Shown here piece by piece: positions 13,741 to 24,653 of a DNA stretch of 64,000 nucleotides. Under the pieces are notes generated by a model, which was not told where the DNA came from, made no database searches, and saw only the letters and a list, made by a program, of their open reading frames with translations. Position numbers and translations under genes: made by a program. This stretch comes from Azolla caroliniana. Lineage: Eukaryota > Polypodiophyta. The stretch spans positions 29,202,001 to 29,266,000 of the forward strand of contig JBHGNT010000001.1 of NCBI GenBank assembly GCA_043228905.1, given 5' to 3'. The first letter of the stretch is position 1, and the number at the start of each line of letters is the position of its first letter.

Positions 13741-16045
13741 TGTATCATTGCATGTAATGTACAAAAGCACTCTGTTTCTTTTTTCTGAATTTGTTCAAAG
13801 TGGCCTAGATAGGATTTTGCTTTTAGCAATAATAATGATTGTTGTTACCAATGAGTCTAATATATATGCAATTGATATTGAGATCAATTGAGCATATGGA
13901 AGAATCATATTGATGGGTAGCTTCTCAGGCCTTTCAGTGTATAGGGGTTTGTAGTAATGCATTCTTATCTGTGTTGCGGTTTAACCAATACTAGGTATCA
14001 ATATGTTTTTTGTAACAAATCCATTTGTACATTATTGTACGACATATCTATTGTTTCAATACATTTTTTGTAACAAAAATTCTGTCAACTTTTTAAATCA
14101 GAATGCCTCTTCTTTGAAAGAATATAAATTGCTTTACAGTTATTTGCTCATAGGTATCGTGATCAAAGAATTATTTGTAACAATGTCTTTGTGTGTCCTA
14201 AGTACTAAAATTTGCACGCTGGAAAAAGTAGTTTCTTATTCAATGGCAATTCATAAAGTAGTTTCCCTGTCACGTTATATCGTGCAAATGTTTGCTATGG
14301 AGTTGCTTCTTTAATGGCCCTAAGTCCACCCGACCCTCAGTTCATCTATTAACTTCTTTGCTCTTTGCTTTGAAAATTCATTGTTGTGAGTTATAATCTC
14401 AATACCCTGGTTGTTATTGTGTATATGTAACAATCAGGGTTCCTTCTCAACAATACTCAATAACTTTTTAACTTGAAATTTGGGGAAACGTTACTTCCAT
14501 CATCTATGTTGGCATGGCATCATTACGATGATGTGTGATCCATCAACAATGCTAAATCATTAGGGATTGAAACCTTACGAGTGGATCAATGAGACTACCC
14601 AAATGGCATATTTATTGATGGTATGATTCACTTTACAAATTCTTGTATTTGAGTGTTGTGTCTCATATCATTCAACAAATGTAAGAGTTTCTTGTTCATT
14701 TCATATTTTGGTTTGCTTTTTAGGGTAATACCAGTTGAACACTGAAACTACGCTAGCATTGCATGTGTTTGTTATTTTCTTGCTTCTATTTTTTTTATCT
14801 CAGCTTCTTTGCTTTCTGATGCAGATCTGTTTTGTTAATTCCTTAAGCATATGATTAATAAGAGAGGGGAGCATGCATTCATGGCCATTTCTTCTGACAT
14901 TATGGTTCCATCCCATGCTGAAACGAGAATACTATCCAATGGCATGGCGATCACAATCCATCTGCACCTTGCCTTTTCTTATGAAGGTCACATACATCAT
15001 GGTTCCTTTCATGAATATTTTCATATGATACAATTGAACAACGATAATAGATTACCATCTACATGTCACATGCATGTATATTCCATAAATGTTTCATTAG
15101 ATTGTAGAAAGATAATAGATTACCACCTGCATTTGACATGCATGTATATGAGAAAACATCAAGTGCATTTCTGAAACCCAAGGATGCAAAAGTGAATGCA
15201 ACAATGATTTGCTGAACTTTATGTCGAAAACTTCATGCGTAATTATGAATATGAAAACAAGGTTCTTTGAATGTCATGCTCTTATCTAAAAATTCCTCCT
15301 TTTTCCTGTAGAGTTATTATGCTATGCAAAAAAATTAAAATAACGCGTCTTTGTAACCATGTAGATGTTTACTGCCTTACTAGCACAACCATACTCATTG
15401 TCCTTCCATATCATTAGAAGCCTTTTCTCTCCTGCCACATTTTTGCAGTTCTTTTCTTCTCTAATATGAAGGAATGAAGGACCAACTTCTTTGTTTGACC
15501 ACATTCTGGATTGGTCCCTCTGGCTTCATTTTGTTCTCTCAAGGAAGAATGAGGCCCATATCTCTAGCACCTCAGTTCAATATTAATATCAGGAGCCAAA
15601 CGTTCCAGGTTGGGAATATAATAATTGATCAATTCTTGAAAGTTGAGAGCTGGAGGAATCTACATCAAGTTTGAACTTGTGATCAAGAATGTTGCATCAT
15701 GTACAAGCTGTAGAATAGTTTGAACTCTCAAAGGAGTTTTTCTCTTGTTAGATTGGAATCGATCACATTCTCCTGCTTCAGTACCTCCTGAATCCTCGCA
15801 TTTGATTGTGGCTCCACAACTAAATTCATAATTAAGCATCTATTGTCAAATATTGAGAGATTGTAATTTGATCTGAATAAACCCCAAGATTGAAATTTGA
15901 TCAAGAATTTGATGTTACATTCTATGCAAAGGAGAGTTTCTTTTGTAAGATTGGGATCTATTCTGGTCTCCTTTCTTTCAATTGTTTCCATTTAAATCGA
16001 GAGATTGTAGTTTGAGTAACCATCAATAGTTGACATGCTCCAATA
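13741..16045. other. Intergenic region, SHPRH 3' side to PPR gene
   Basis: The first few hundred bases are probably the SHPRH 3' UTR. No gene is seen. A 68-bp-offset duplication (GATAATAGATTACCA blocks) lies at 15043-15148. A diverged repeat occurs around 15730-15990, where similar AGATTGG-containing blocks recur about 210 bp apart. Confidence 0.5.
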
Positions 16046-18265
16046 TCAGTAACAGCCGTAGATATTCATGTCTGATGTAAATGTGTGTAATTGGCATGAA
16101 CTAACAAAGGTCATCCACGATGCACCAGTGGGTTGATAAGGTAGGTTATTTATTAGACACCCTATTTCAAACACTTGCCCAGCGCGGCCAAAAAGATCAA
16201 TCAAACAATTGAAATGCTCCACGGTGAGCATAATATTGTACATGCTATGCATATATAGAAAATACATATAACCTTGATCCACCATGCCAGTATGACTAAA
16301 TGCAGATAATATGGAGTGCAATGTACAATCATCTGGAATAAAGACGTCAGAATTCATCTTGTCGAATAATCTGATGACATCTATCACTTGGCCATGATGA
16401 GCATAGGCAGACATTATCGAGTTACATGCCATTAAACTAGGACTAGTAATTCTATCAAACATCACTCGAGCATCTTCTAGGGAGCCACATTTGCTATACA
16501 TGTTTATAAGAGCTACTCTTACACAGGAATCCATCTCAAAATCATGGTTTGCAATGTAATGATGGATGTTTCTGCTCTTCATGAGGCCTGCTTCTGCAGT
16601 ACAAGAAGGTAACATAACCAAAAATATGAGCTTGTCAGGCACCACGCCTTCAACAAGCATTCTCTCGAATAGATGGAGAGCTTCTTTATCTAGAGCATGA
16701 TGAGTATATGAAGCTATTAATGAGCTCCATGATACTAAATTGTGATGAGCCATTGAAGAGAATACACTCAGAGCATCTTCCAAAGCCCCACATTTTCCAT
16801 ACATATCAACAAGGCTGTTCCCAATCTCTAAGCTTAAAATAATTCCATGCGAAATTATTTGATCATGCATCAGCACGCCTAGATTCAGCGCAACCTCATC
16901 TGCACATATAGACAAGAGTGTTACAAAGGTGACCTTGTTGGGGGTAATATTTTCAGCATGTAATTCATAAAAAAGAAAAAATGCTTCTTTGATGCTCCCA
17001 TGTTGGGTATATCCAGTAATCATGGCATTCCAAATGCTTATATGTCGGCCATCGAGGGCATCAAACATCATTCTAGCCTCATCAATATGTCCACACTTAC
17101 TATACATTGTGATGATGGCAGTCTCAACTACAATATCCAGCACATATGGACATCCTATGATACGGGCATGCATGCATCGACCTTCAAAATAGTCTTGTTC
17201 AGCACATAATGCAGTCAAAGCACTAGAATAAGTCACTTCATCGGGCAAAATACCTTCCAATTGCATATGAGTGAATAAGCTCATGTGTTGGAAATGAGCA
17301 CTCCATGTCATGATCATCACATTCCATGTGATCAAGTTCTTCTCGGAAATGCTATGGAAGATTTTATACGCTCCACCAAGGTTCCCACACCTACTGTACA
17401 TGTTTAGAGCTGCATTTTGTAGTGAAATATCCATCTTGAAAGGGCTGCCAAATGTGGATGCATACACCCTCTTTCCTACATCCAACAACTTCAATCTTGC
17501 ACAAGTTGATAAAACTGTGACATAAGTGATTTTATCTGGAATCAAACTTTCTCTCAACATCTGATAGAAGGCCTGCAAGCTTTCCTTGCCTAGATCCTGA
17601 TGCTGGCCATATATGGCTAGCATAGAATTCCAGGTAAATACATTTCGATCTTGCATAGTGTCAAAAGTCCATTGAGCATGATCAAGTCTACCACATTTTC
17701 CATTGATGCTACCACATTGTATACTTCCCCAATGGCAATCATGATTACCACACTTATAATAGTTATCACAACATTTTCCATACATATTCACGAGAGCAGT
17801 GGCTACCGCAACACTGCATTCAAATCCATAGCACAACACCAAACGATGCAACCACATACCTTGGATCAATGAAGATCCTGATCTATGTTGAATGCATGCA
17901 GAAATAGCAGTGGCAAAGGAGACCTCATCAGGACAACATTCTAAGCACATATGTTGGAAGAAGTCCATGGAAGCTCTGACAGAGCCATGTCTTACATAGG
18001 CTCCAATCATGAGGTTCCAAGAGAATATGTTGTGCCGAGGCATGTGGTTGAAGACGGAGCGAGCCGATTGAACACATCCACATTCGCCATACATCTGGAT
18101 GATGAGATTGGAGAGGAGGAGAGAAGTGTCCCCTCCTCTGACAAGTTCGTCGTGAAGGAGCATACCTGCAGACAGGTTCCTCGAGGTCCCATGGCTGCGC
18201 AGAAGACGAGCAAAGACATCTTCGAGGGCGCGTCTTCGACTTCTCATGTCATGCCATGATGACAA
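16046..18265 (-). CDS. Pentatricopeptide repeat protein, PLS type, truncated C terminus
   Basis: A single exon of 739 codons starts at the ATG at 18265. The protein is an array of about 35-residue PPR motifs, seen as repeated 'N.LI.MYG.CG...AR.VF..M...N..SWN.MI.AY'. PLS proteins bind organellar RNA one base per repeat and serve in editing, splicing or stability. The reading frame stops soon after 'LPYQPTGASWMTFVSSCQLH', where an E domain would normally continue for about 70 more residues, and there is no DYW domain. Residues 166-191 are a 26-residue insertion rich in Cys and His (CDNYYKCGNHDCHWGS...) inside a PPR helix. No clear transit peptide is visible in MSSWHDMRSRRRALEDV, so organelle targeting is inferred from the family. 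Confidence 0.9.
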   Translation of the reverse strand: MSSWHDMRSRRRALEDVFARLLRSHGTSRNLSAGMLLHDELVRGGDTSLLLSNLIIQMYGECGCVQSARSVFNHMPRHNIFSWNLMIGAYVRHGSVRASMDFFQHMCLECCPDEVSFATAISACIQHRSGSSLIQGMWLHRLVLCYGFECSVAVATALVNMYGKCCDNYYKCGNHDCHWGSIQCGSINGKCGRLDHAQWTFDTMQDRNVFTWNSMLAIYGQHQDLGKESLQAFYQMLRESLIPDKITYVTVLSTCARLKLLDVGKRVYASTFGSPFKMDISLQNAALNMYSRCGNLGGAYKIFHSISEKNLITWNVMIMTWSAHFQHMSLFTHMQLEGILPDEVTYSSALTALCAEQDYFEGRCMHARIIGCPYVLDIVVETAIITMYSKCGHIDEARMMFDALDGRHISIWNAMITGYTQHGSIKEAFFLFYELHAENITPNKVTFVTLLSICADEVALNLGVLMHDQIISHGIILSLEIGNSLVDMYGKCGALEDALSVFSSMAHHNLVSWSSLIASYTHHALDKEALHLFERMLVEGVVPDKLIFLVMLPSCTAEAGLMKSRNIHHYIANHDFEMDSCVRVALINMYSKCGSLEDARVMFDRITSPSLMACNSIMSAYAHHGQVIDVIRLFDKMNSDVFIPDDCTLHSILSAFSHTGMVDQGYMYFLYMHSMYNIMLTVEHFNCLIDLFGRAGQVFEIGCLINNLPYQPTGASWMTFVSSCQLHTFTSDMNIYGCY
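17693..17781 (-). repeat. 78-bp in-frame insertion flanked by 11-bp direct repeats
   Basis: The + strand string ACATTTTCCAT occurs at 17693 and 17771, exactly 78 bp apart. Removing one unit restores a normal PPR spacing (MYGKCG...LDHAQ). Similar ACCACA(T/C) blocks recur inside, so stepwise slippage is as likely as insertion. Confidence 0.65.
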
Positions 18266-18440
18266 AGTTGTTAGTTGAAAACCAGAAGAGACGTGAGGTC
18301 CTCCCCGCCGTGTGTGTTAATTAATTAACTCACAGTACTCGCGAGAGCTCAGCCAATTATTTCTTCACAAATTCGATTTCGGGTTTGCCTGGCCATTCAT
18401 TGATTTGTGCATGACCATCTCATGTATGTAGTTGTCGACA

Positions 18441-18513
18441 ACATATATATATATATGTATGTATGTATGTATGTATATATGTATGTATATGTATGTATAT
18501 ATGTATGTATATG
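18441..18513. repeat. TA/TATG microsatellite
   Basis: About 73 bp of alternating TA and GTAT units, about 180 bp upstream of the first PPR start codon. Confidence 0.9.
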
Positions 18514-18586
18514 AGAAATGGCAAGATAGTTTATGGGGAAACTGGCTAATCCTTTGAGTGTTAATAGAAGAGAGTTTGTATGAGAG

Positions 18587-18665
18587 GTACGGGTTTACAT
18601 TATTGCTTCATAAATTTCAAGGAAGTTTTTGATATGCTACCTCATGAGGTTCCATGTCCATATGA
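18587..18665 (+). pseudogene. Possible LINE reverse transcriptase scrap
   Basis: One frame reads GLHYCFINFKEVFDMLPHEVP, which resembles the 'CFVDFxKAFDxVPR' motif of plant L1-type reverse transcriptases. It is only about 22 codons, with no recognisable RT motifs on either side, so it is at best a fragment. Confidence 0.35.
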
Positions 18666-21600
18666 GGGTATGTGCTAATGATGCCCTCGTGTATGCACAT
18701 CTCATTTGAGGGTGTATGTATGCTACATGGATATGAGGAGGATCTCTTGAAATCATGTTCATTAAAGAGTCTACATGCCACATCCACAGGACTGTCGCAG
18801 GAGAGGAGTGAGATGTATGGTTTGTGTGAGTTAAGTGTCCATTTCCTCATAGATGATCAACCATGATTGAAGGGTAAAGGGCAACATTGTTTAGGGTCTC
18901 CACAAAGGCCTTTACCCTTGGCGTAATAAAATCTCCATCAAATCCAAAGAATTTGTTTGGTATAGGTTGGTGGGTGGGCTTCTCCTTTCATCCTGTTACC
19001 CTCTCAAGACACAACATTGGAAATAGCCCTTGGCTCTTGTTTCTCTTGTATACAATAAAGGGGACTCAGTAGAACAATGCACAGTCTCTCCTATCGAAGA
19101 TGTGGCGTTTGGTTAAGGGAATCATGCATCCATGTGATTATATTTTTGGAAAGATAAGTGTATCAACATCAAAAAGGCAAGTTGGATAGTGACAATTTGA
19201 ATGTGGGTTGTTTCTCTTGCCTTCAGGATATAATCAAGTGTGCTCTCTCAACCTCCTATTGGGAATTTGGAAACATTTAAGGCCATTAGAATCTCATCAT
19301 ATGCTTATATTGTTGGCAATAACTATTTGGTGTAGAGACCACAAATTGAATAGACGTTTTCCATATCTTGTGTTGTCTCGTCCCAAGTTGGTTGAGCTCC
19401 TATATGTTGCCAAGTCCTCCAAAGTTATCTAGTGCATCATCCTTGGCCCTTCCAAGTCAAAAGTATCACATTGGCTCTTTACCATATTAAAGTCTCATAT
19501 GAGGAATAATTTACCTAGACTTGAGTAATGCATAATGCTAGAGCAATGTGCACTCATCATAAGAGAAGTGTGATCATGCTCAACCCTTGTGCTAGTGGCT
19601 TGCTGATATGCAGCTTCAAATTGGAAGTTTTGTAGTGAGGTAGACCTTAAATATTGGGGCTTTAGCATGTCTTCGTAATGAGGACCATGTCTCATCCCAA
19701 GTTACAATGAATATTAATGTGCCAATTCTATTTATTCAAACAAGTTGATTTTTGTTTCCTCGGTGTTCTTATGATCTATTGGTGCTTTAATGTGTCTCCT
19801 TACCTACATTGCAACATCAATAAATTAGTCGTCATAACATTAAAGTGTTTTGTACACATAATTAATGTAATTTTGTTTCCACCCAAAAAAAGAGACATCA
19901 TTGCGGTTGTATGTCAACATCCACGACGTCCAACGTGACTCATGGATCCAAATATCATTACAAAGAAATCTCCTTAACCATGCATACGCGGGGGTCTTAA
20001 ATCTCATTACAAAGTTATCTCCACAATCGTGTATCAAGGGGGGGGGTGCTAAACTAGTTGAAATAAATCAAATTAAAATGCTCAGAAGATCATGCATGAG
20101 TATCTCCAAAATTACATGAATATCCTTGTTATAACAAAGACAAAGGGATAGACACAGATTGAGAATGCAGATAAATTAAATTTAGTTTGAGACATGTCAT
20201 GTCAATGGGATTGAGAAGAAGAATTTGATTATGTCATGTGGAAATCTTACAAGTCCGCCCATATCTTGTGATCTAAAGAAGCACAAAAAACTCCTTCCCC
20301 TTCATGAATCTCTCAAGAAACCACCTCCATAAACTTACCAAAAAATATGCAAATGATGTGTCTATCCCACCACCACACAGTGACAGGGTTGACAAATGAT
20401 TGCCATGGAGTTCACCCCAATTTGTGTTTATTACGATGTCAAGATACGCATTGAAAATGGCTTTGTCCATCATCGTCCTTCATCTCAATGAATTGCTGGA
20501 AAATAGAAATAAACAAATAAGTGCACAATTCAGGTAGGGAAAGTGGGTATCATCACCATCATGAGCATAACAATTACCAAAGCATAAACAGTATGGCATG
20601 ATGTTGATTGATTCAACTTTGATGCCATTTTTTTTGTCATGCTTCAAAACTACGGAATAATGAAAAGAAAAAGACAGATACATACATTAACAACTAGAAT
20701 AGATTTAATACTTAAAACATTGGTTAATCTCACATCTCCTTCTTTTCCCATGACTTCAATAAGGTCAATGTGAACAAAGATGGCCCACAACAAAACATTC
20801 GTGCATCAGAAAACCAAAGTGAAATGAAGAAAATAAATGGGCACAACACACCAGACAAATCAAAAGATTGATTTATTACTCTCCCTTCAGCCACTTCAAT
20901 GACATTCCGTTTGCACAGTCTTTTCTCTGCCATTTTCTTGGTTTATTAGTTTATCCAAACATTGTCTTTAGAATATGTAACCGTAAGTTGTAATCAAGTG
21001 ACTTGTTAGGATGAGAGCTCACGTTGTTTTGCTACTTCCATGTCTAGTTCTGTGGTGACTTCTCGCAGTCTTTAAACAGATGAAATTAAGCCAGCAAAGA
21101 GTCCACCCTCATTATTGTCTGATTGTTGCAATGGTTATTCTTTCCTTAAACCAATTTGCAAGGCCTGCAAAAGCTGTTTTATGGACATCAATAAGTCACA
21201 AGCAGAATGCTCGCATGGAAACTGCACAAAACATTTGCTCAATTATAAACTCAAAAATTATAAACATTTCTACATAAGAAGGACGCCAACCTGATTTTGA
21301 CAGTTATCCAAAGATCCTAGTCTTTTATCTTGTTCTGTCCTTTGAGAATCTGCACTTAAAAAAGAAAGTTAAGGGGATCAGGAGGTAAAATAACATGTCA
21401 GACAAATGTAGTTGAGCTGCTAAAAATTACTTACTAGTTAATATTAGACCTCTCTTAGAGCATTAACATTGTTTACACTGATGCGTCAAGCTATTGTGTT
21501 TTTCCAATGAAGGGTTTGCAAACCCAGAATATCCGTTGCAGTGTCCCCAACAGGATGACAATGTGGAAGTGAAGCTGACAATGGTAACTGCACTGATCAT

Positions 21601-21890
21601 CATTACTCACGCTATTTGAGCATGCCAATTATGCATCAGCCAGCCTCTAGGCTGCAATTAGAAAAGACAAGGAAATACCTGAAATTGTCGCAACATGTAA
21701 GCCTGTGTAAGGATCACTTTGCAAGTAGAACACTGCTAGCACAAAAGCACCTACAATGTTGAGCAGACCAGAAGCCAAGTACCAAGACTTTGGACAAATG
21801 TTTTCCAATACCATGTTTGAGAAGCTTTCCACACATGTTACCAGTACCATATTTGAGAAGTCTTCCCTGCTAGCAAAAACATTTCTAATA

Positions 21891-24653
21891 TCAGCAGTAC
21901 GCCATGAACATTCCTGTGGTAGTGCACTTTTCTCCTATCCCAGACCATTCACTAACATTCTCAAACATATTCAGACTTGCCCCAGGCTGCTCCATTCCTG
22001 ATGTGATTCTCATAGCATCAATCATCTTCGCATCCTCCCACATATGGGCACCTGCATATATTCTAGACATTGAAATGAACAGGGCATAATGCTTCTCATC
22101 TGATTTATAGGCACTTTCAAAGGCTTGTCTTGCAAGCTCTATATCACCGCCTTTTCGACAAGCACCTAATAAGGTACTCCATGTCACTAGATTAGGTTGA
22201 AAAGGCATGTCATACAAAATGGCCACAGCCTCCTCCAGCCGACCTGCACGACCTAAGAGATCAACCATGCAATTGTAGTGCTCAATAGTCAAAGGGAGGT
22301 CATATTCTTCACCCATCATGTCAAAATACTTTTGGCCGTTAAGCACAAGGCCTGCATGACTACACACAGTGAGGATGCTAAGGAATGTGATTGAATTTGG
22401 AAAGACATCTAGCAACTTCATACGCTCAAACAAATATAATACAACCTCGTTATGCCCTTGGCAAGCATACCCTGCAAGGAGTGCATTCCAAACAACTACA
22501 TCTTGACCTGGCATGTCATCAAACACATCATGTGCTTCTGCAAGTGCACCACATTTTGCATACATGTCTACCAAGGTACCTCTAATAAATGAATCTCTTT
22601 CATATCCATCTACACTGATCTCGGCATGCAACTTTTGGCCCTTATCTACAGCTCCTATGCTGCTGCAAGCTTTTAAACCGCATACGTATGTGAGCACATC
22701 TGGCATTACACCCTCTAATTGCATATGTTCAAGGCATTGCAGTACATCTTCATCAAACCCATGTTCATCATACCGTGAGCTCAATGCATTCCATGACACA
22801 ACATCTCTTGTTTGCAATTCATCGAACAATTCTCTCGCTTCTATAAGTGAGCCACACCGAGCATACATATCAACTAGCGTGTTACCAACGAAAAGATCAT
22901 CCTCAAAACACTCTACCACCAAGTCTGCATGTATTTGACGCCCTTTATCAAGTGCTCCTATCAGACCACACGCTTTCAAACTGCAAACGTATGTGACATC
23001 ATTTGGTGATACACCATCGAATTCCATCTCTTTAAGACGGGTGAGAGCTTCAGAACCGAGTCCATTCTCAACATAACCTGAAATAAGTGCAGTCCACGAA
23101 ATTACATTTTTTTTCGACAGTTTATCAAATATCATCTGCGCTTCAGCAAGGGAGCCACATTTAGTGTACACATCTACTAAGGCACTGCCAACAAGGGGGT
23201 CTCTTTCAAGACCTTCTTTGGTAACATCAGTATATATGTCTTGAACTAAGTGTATATCTTTTGAGCTATCATGACCTTTCAAACTAGAGATAAAGGTTAA
23301 ATCATTGGGGGAAACACCCTCCTTATGCATCCTTTCTAGGCACAATCGAGCTTTCTCACCCTCCCCATGTTCAGCATACGCTGCAATGAGTACGTTCCAT
23401 AAAACCACATCTCTGAATAATAATCCTTCAAACACCTTTTCAGCTTCTACAAGAGACCCATGTTTCGCATGCATATCGACAAGAATACTTCCAACAAAAG
23501 GTTCTCCTTCTAGTCCTACTTTTACAATATCAAGATGTATTTCTTGAGCTTTACCGATAGCCTCTATACTACTACATGCCTTGAGGACACAAACGTAAGT
23601 CACTGCATCTGGAGAGGAGCCCTCCATTTTCATTTTCTCAAAACATTGCAATCCTTTCACATAAAGACCATTGTCAACATAGCCTGCAATGAGAGCCGTC
23701 CAGGATACAGTATCTTGGATTGCCAACTCTTCAAACACCTCTTGTGCTTCTATGAGTAAACCACATTTAACATAAATATCTACCAAGCTACTAGCAACAA
23801 AACGATTACTCTCAAATGCCTCTCTAATTATTTCAGCATGGATCTCTTGGACTTTCTTTATGTTCTTCAGCCTCCCAGAAGCTCTGAGCATTAACTGAAG
23901 AGTGTACCTGTTCGGATGTACATTGTCTCTTCTCATTCGTTCATAAAGCTCAAGAGCAAGGTCAAACTCTCCACGATCAAAATATCCTTGAATAAGAGAA
24001 GTCCAAGAATGCTCATTTCTAAGAGATAACTTGTCAAAAATATATTGAGCTTCTGACACAGACCCACAATCAACAAGCATTGGGACAAGATAATTTCCAA
24101 TCTTCGTGTCTTCTTCGAGTCCATGATCACGGATGTACATGTGAACACGTCTTGCATATTCAAGATTTCTCTCTTTTCTGCATCTTTGCAAGTGGAGGAT
24201 TAGATCATTCTTCAGCAGAGACTTCTCAAAAGGTGATCTTTCTGTAGAAATTATTGTTTCCTCTAAGTTTACAAGAGCCTTTGAAGGATCTTTAATCCAT
24301 AACACATCCTCAGCTCCTCTGCTTACACATGCTTCTTTTATATTAGATACATTCTCTGCTCCTCTGCTAATTCGGACTATATCACCCTTTTTGAGCGACT
24401 TTTCAAAAGAAACATTTACTACATTTGCCGTTTCTCTTCCAAAGCCGATTGTATCACACTTTCTTGATGATTCTTCTAAAGAAAGGATCTCCTTCTCTGA
24501 GATTGCTAGATTTTTAGCATAAACTTTCGAATCTAGCACACTCTCTTCTTGTGTCATCGGTCGTCTTTGCAAAAGATGATGATGAAAATGAAGAGAGATG
24601 TGGATCCATGAACATACCTTTTCGATGCTTCGCTTGCAATGACAAAAGAGCAT
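21891..24653 (-). CDS. Pentatricopeptide repeat protein, PLS-E type
   Basis: A single exon encodes 920 residues from the ATG at 24653; a second Met at residue 33 (24557) is a possible start. After a non-repeat N terminus of about 150 residues containing several SRGAE/FEKSL-like short repeats, the protein is a near-continuous PLS array with regular units such as 'FVGNTLVDMYARCGSLIEA' and 'ERDSFIRGTLVDMYAKCG'. It ends in a recognisable E region (PFQPNLVTWSTLLGACRKGG ... SRIYAGAHMWEDAKMI). There is no DYW deaminase. PLS-E proteins normally act in organellar RNA editing, often recruiting a DYW partner in trans; that is family knowledge, and the target is unknown. The N terminus is basic and hydrophobic, compatible with organelle import. 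The high similarity between internal units suggests recent repeat expansion. Confidence 0.93.
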   Translation of the reverse strand: MLFCHCKRSIEKVCSWIHISLHFHHHLLQRRPMTQEESVLDSKVYAKNLAISEKEILSLEESSRKCDTIGFGRETANVVNVSFEKSLKKGDIVRISRGAENVSNIKEACVSRGAEDVLWIKDPSKALVNLEETIISTERSPFEKSLLKNDLILHLQRCRKERNLEYARRVHMYIRDHGLEEDTKIGNYLVPMLVDCGSVSEAQYIFDKLSLRNEHSWTSLIQGYFDRGEFDLALELYERMRRDNVHPNRYTLQLMLRASGRLKNIKKVQEIHAEIIREAFESNRFVASSLVDIYVKCGLLIEAQEVFEELAIQDTVSWTALIAGYVDNGLYVKGLQCFEKMKMEGSSPDAVTYVCVLKACSSIEAIGKAQEIHLDIVKVGLEGEPFVGSILVDMHAKHGSLVEAEKVFEGLLFRDVVLWNVLIAAYAEHGEGEKARLCLERMHKEGVSPNDLTFISSLKGHDSSKDIHLVQDIYTDVTKEGLERDPLVGSALVDVYTKCGSLAEAQMIFDKLSKKNVISWTALISGYVENGLGSEALTRLKEMEFDGVSPNDVTYVCSLKACGLIGALDKGRQIHADLVVECFEDDLFVGNTLVDMYARCGSLIEARELFDELQTRDVVSWNALSSRYDEHGFDEDVLQCLEHMQLEGVMPDVLTYVCGLKACSSIGAVDKGQKLHAEISVDGYERDSFIRGTLVDMYAKCGALAEAHDVFDDMPGQDVVVWNALLAGYACQGHNEVVLYLFERMKLLDVFPNSITFLSILTVCSHAGLVLNGQKYFDMMGEEYDLPLTIEHYNCMVDLLGRAGRLEEAVAILYDMPFQPNLVTWSTLLGACRKGGDIELARQAFESAYKSDEKHYALFISMSRIYAGAHMWEDAKMIDAMRITSGMEQPGASLNMFENVSEWSGIGEKCTTTGMFMAYC

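Larger units (their letters stand above)
18266..21890. other. Intergenic region between the two PPR genes
   Basis: It holds the upstream region of the first PPR gene, a TATG/TA microsatellite, a probable LINE scrap near 18590-18665 and otherwise AT-rich sequence with many stops. Several short open stretches (for example 19208-19432, 20730-20933 and 21647-21850) show no family motif and no convincing splice partners. Confidence 0.5.

Noticed and set aside
15728-15991. Minus-strand 87-codon frame with two similar ends
   Set aside because: The similarity comes from a diverged DNA repeat; no domain is recognised.
18441-18513. Regular short repeats considered as CRISPR-like
   Set aside because: Simple TATG/TA microsatellite without spacers in a plant nuclear sequence.
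20730-20933. Minus-strand 67-codon frame starting MAEKRLCKRN
   Set aside because: No family resemblance, no splice partner and no repeat elsewhere in the window; length is within chance.
21647-21850. Hydrophobic minus-strand frame after the PPR stop
   Set aside because: Possible membrane segments, but no family motif; more likely 3' flanking DNA of the PPR gene.
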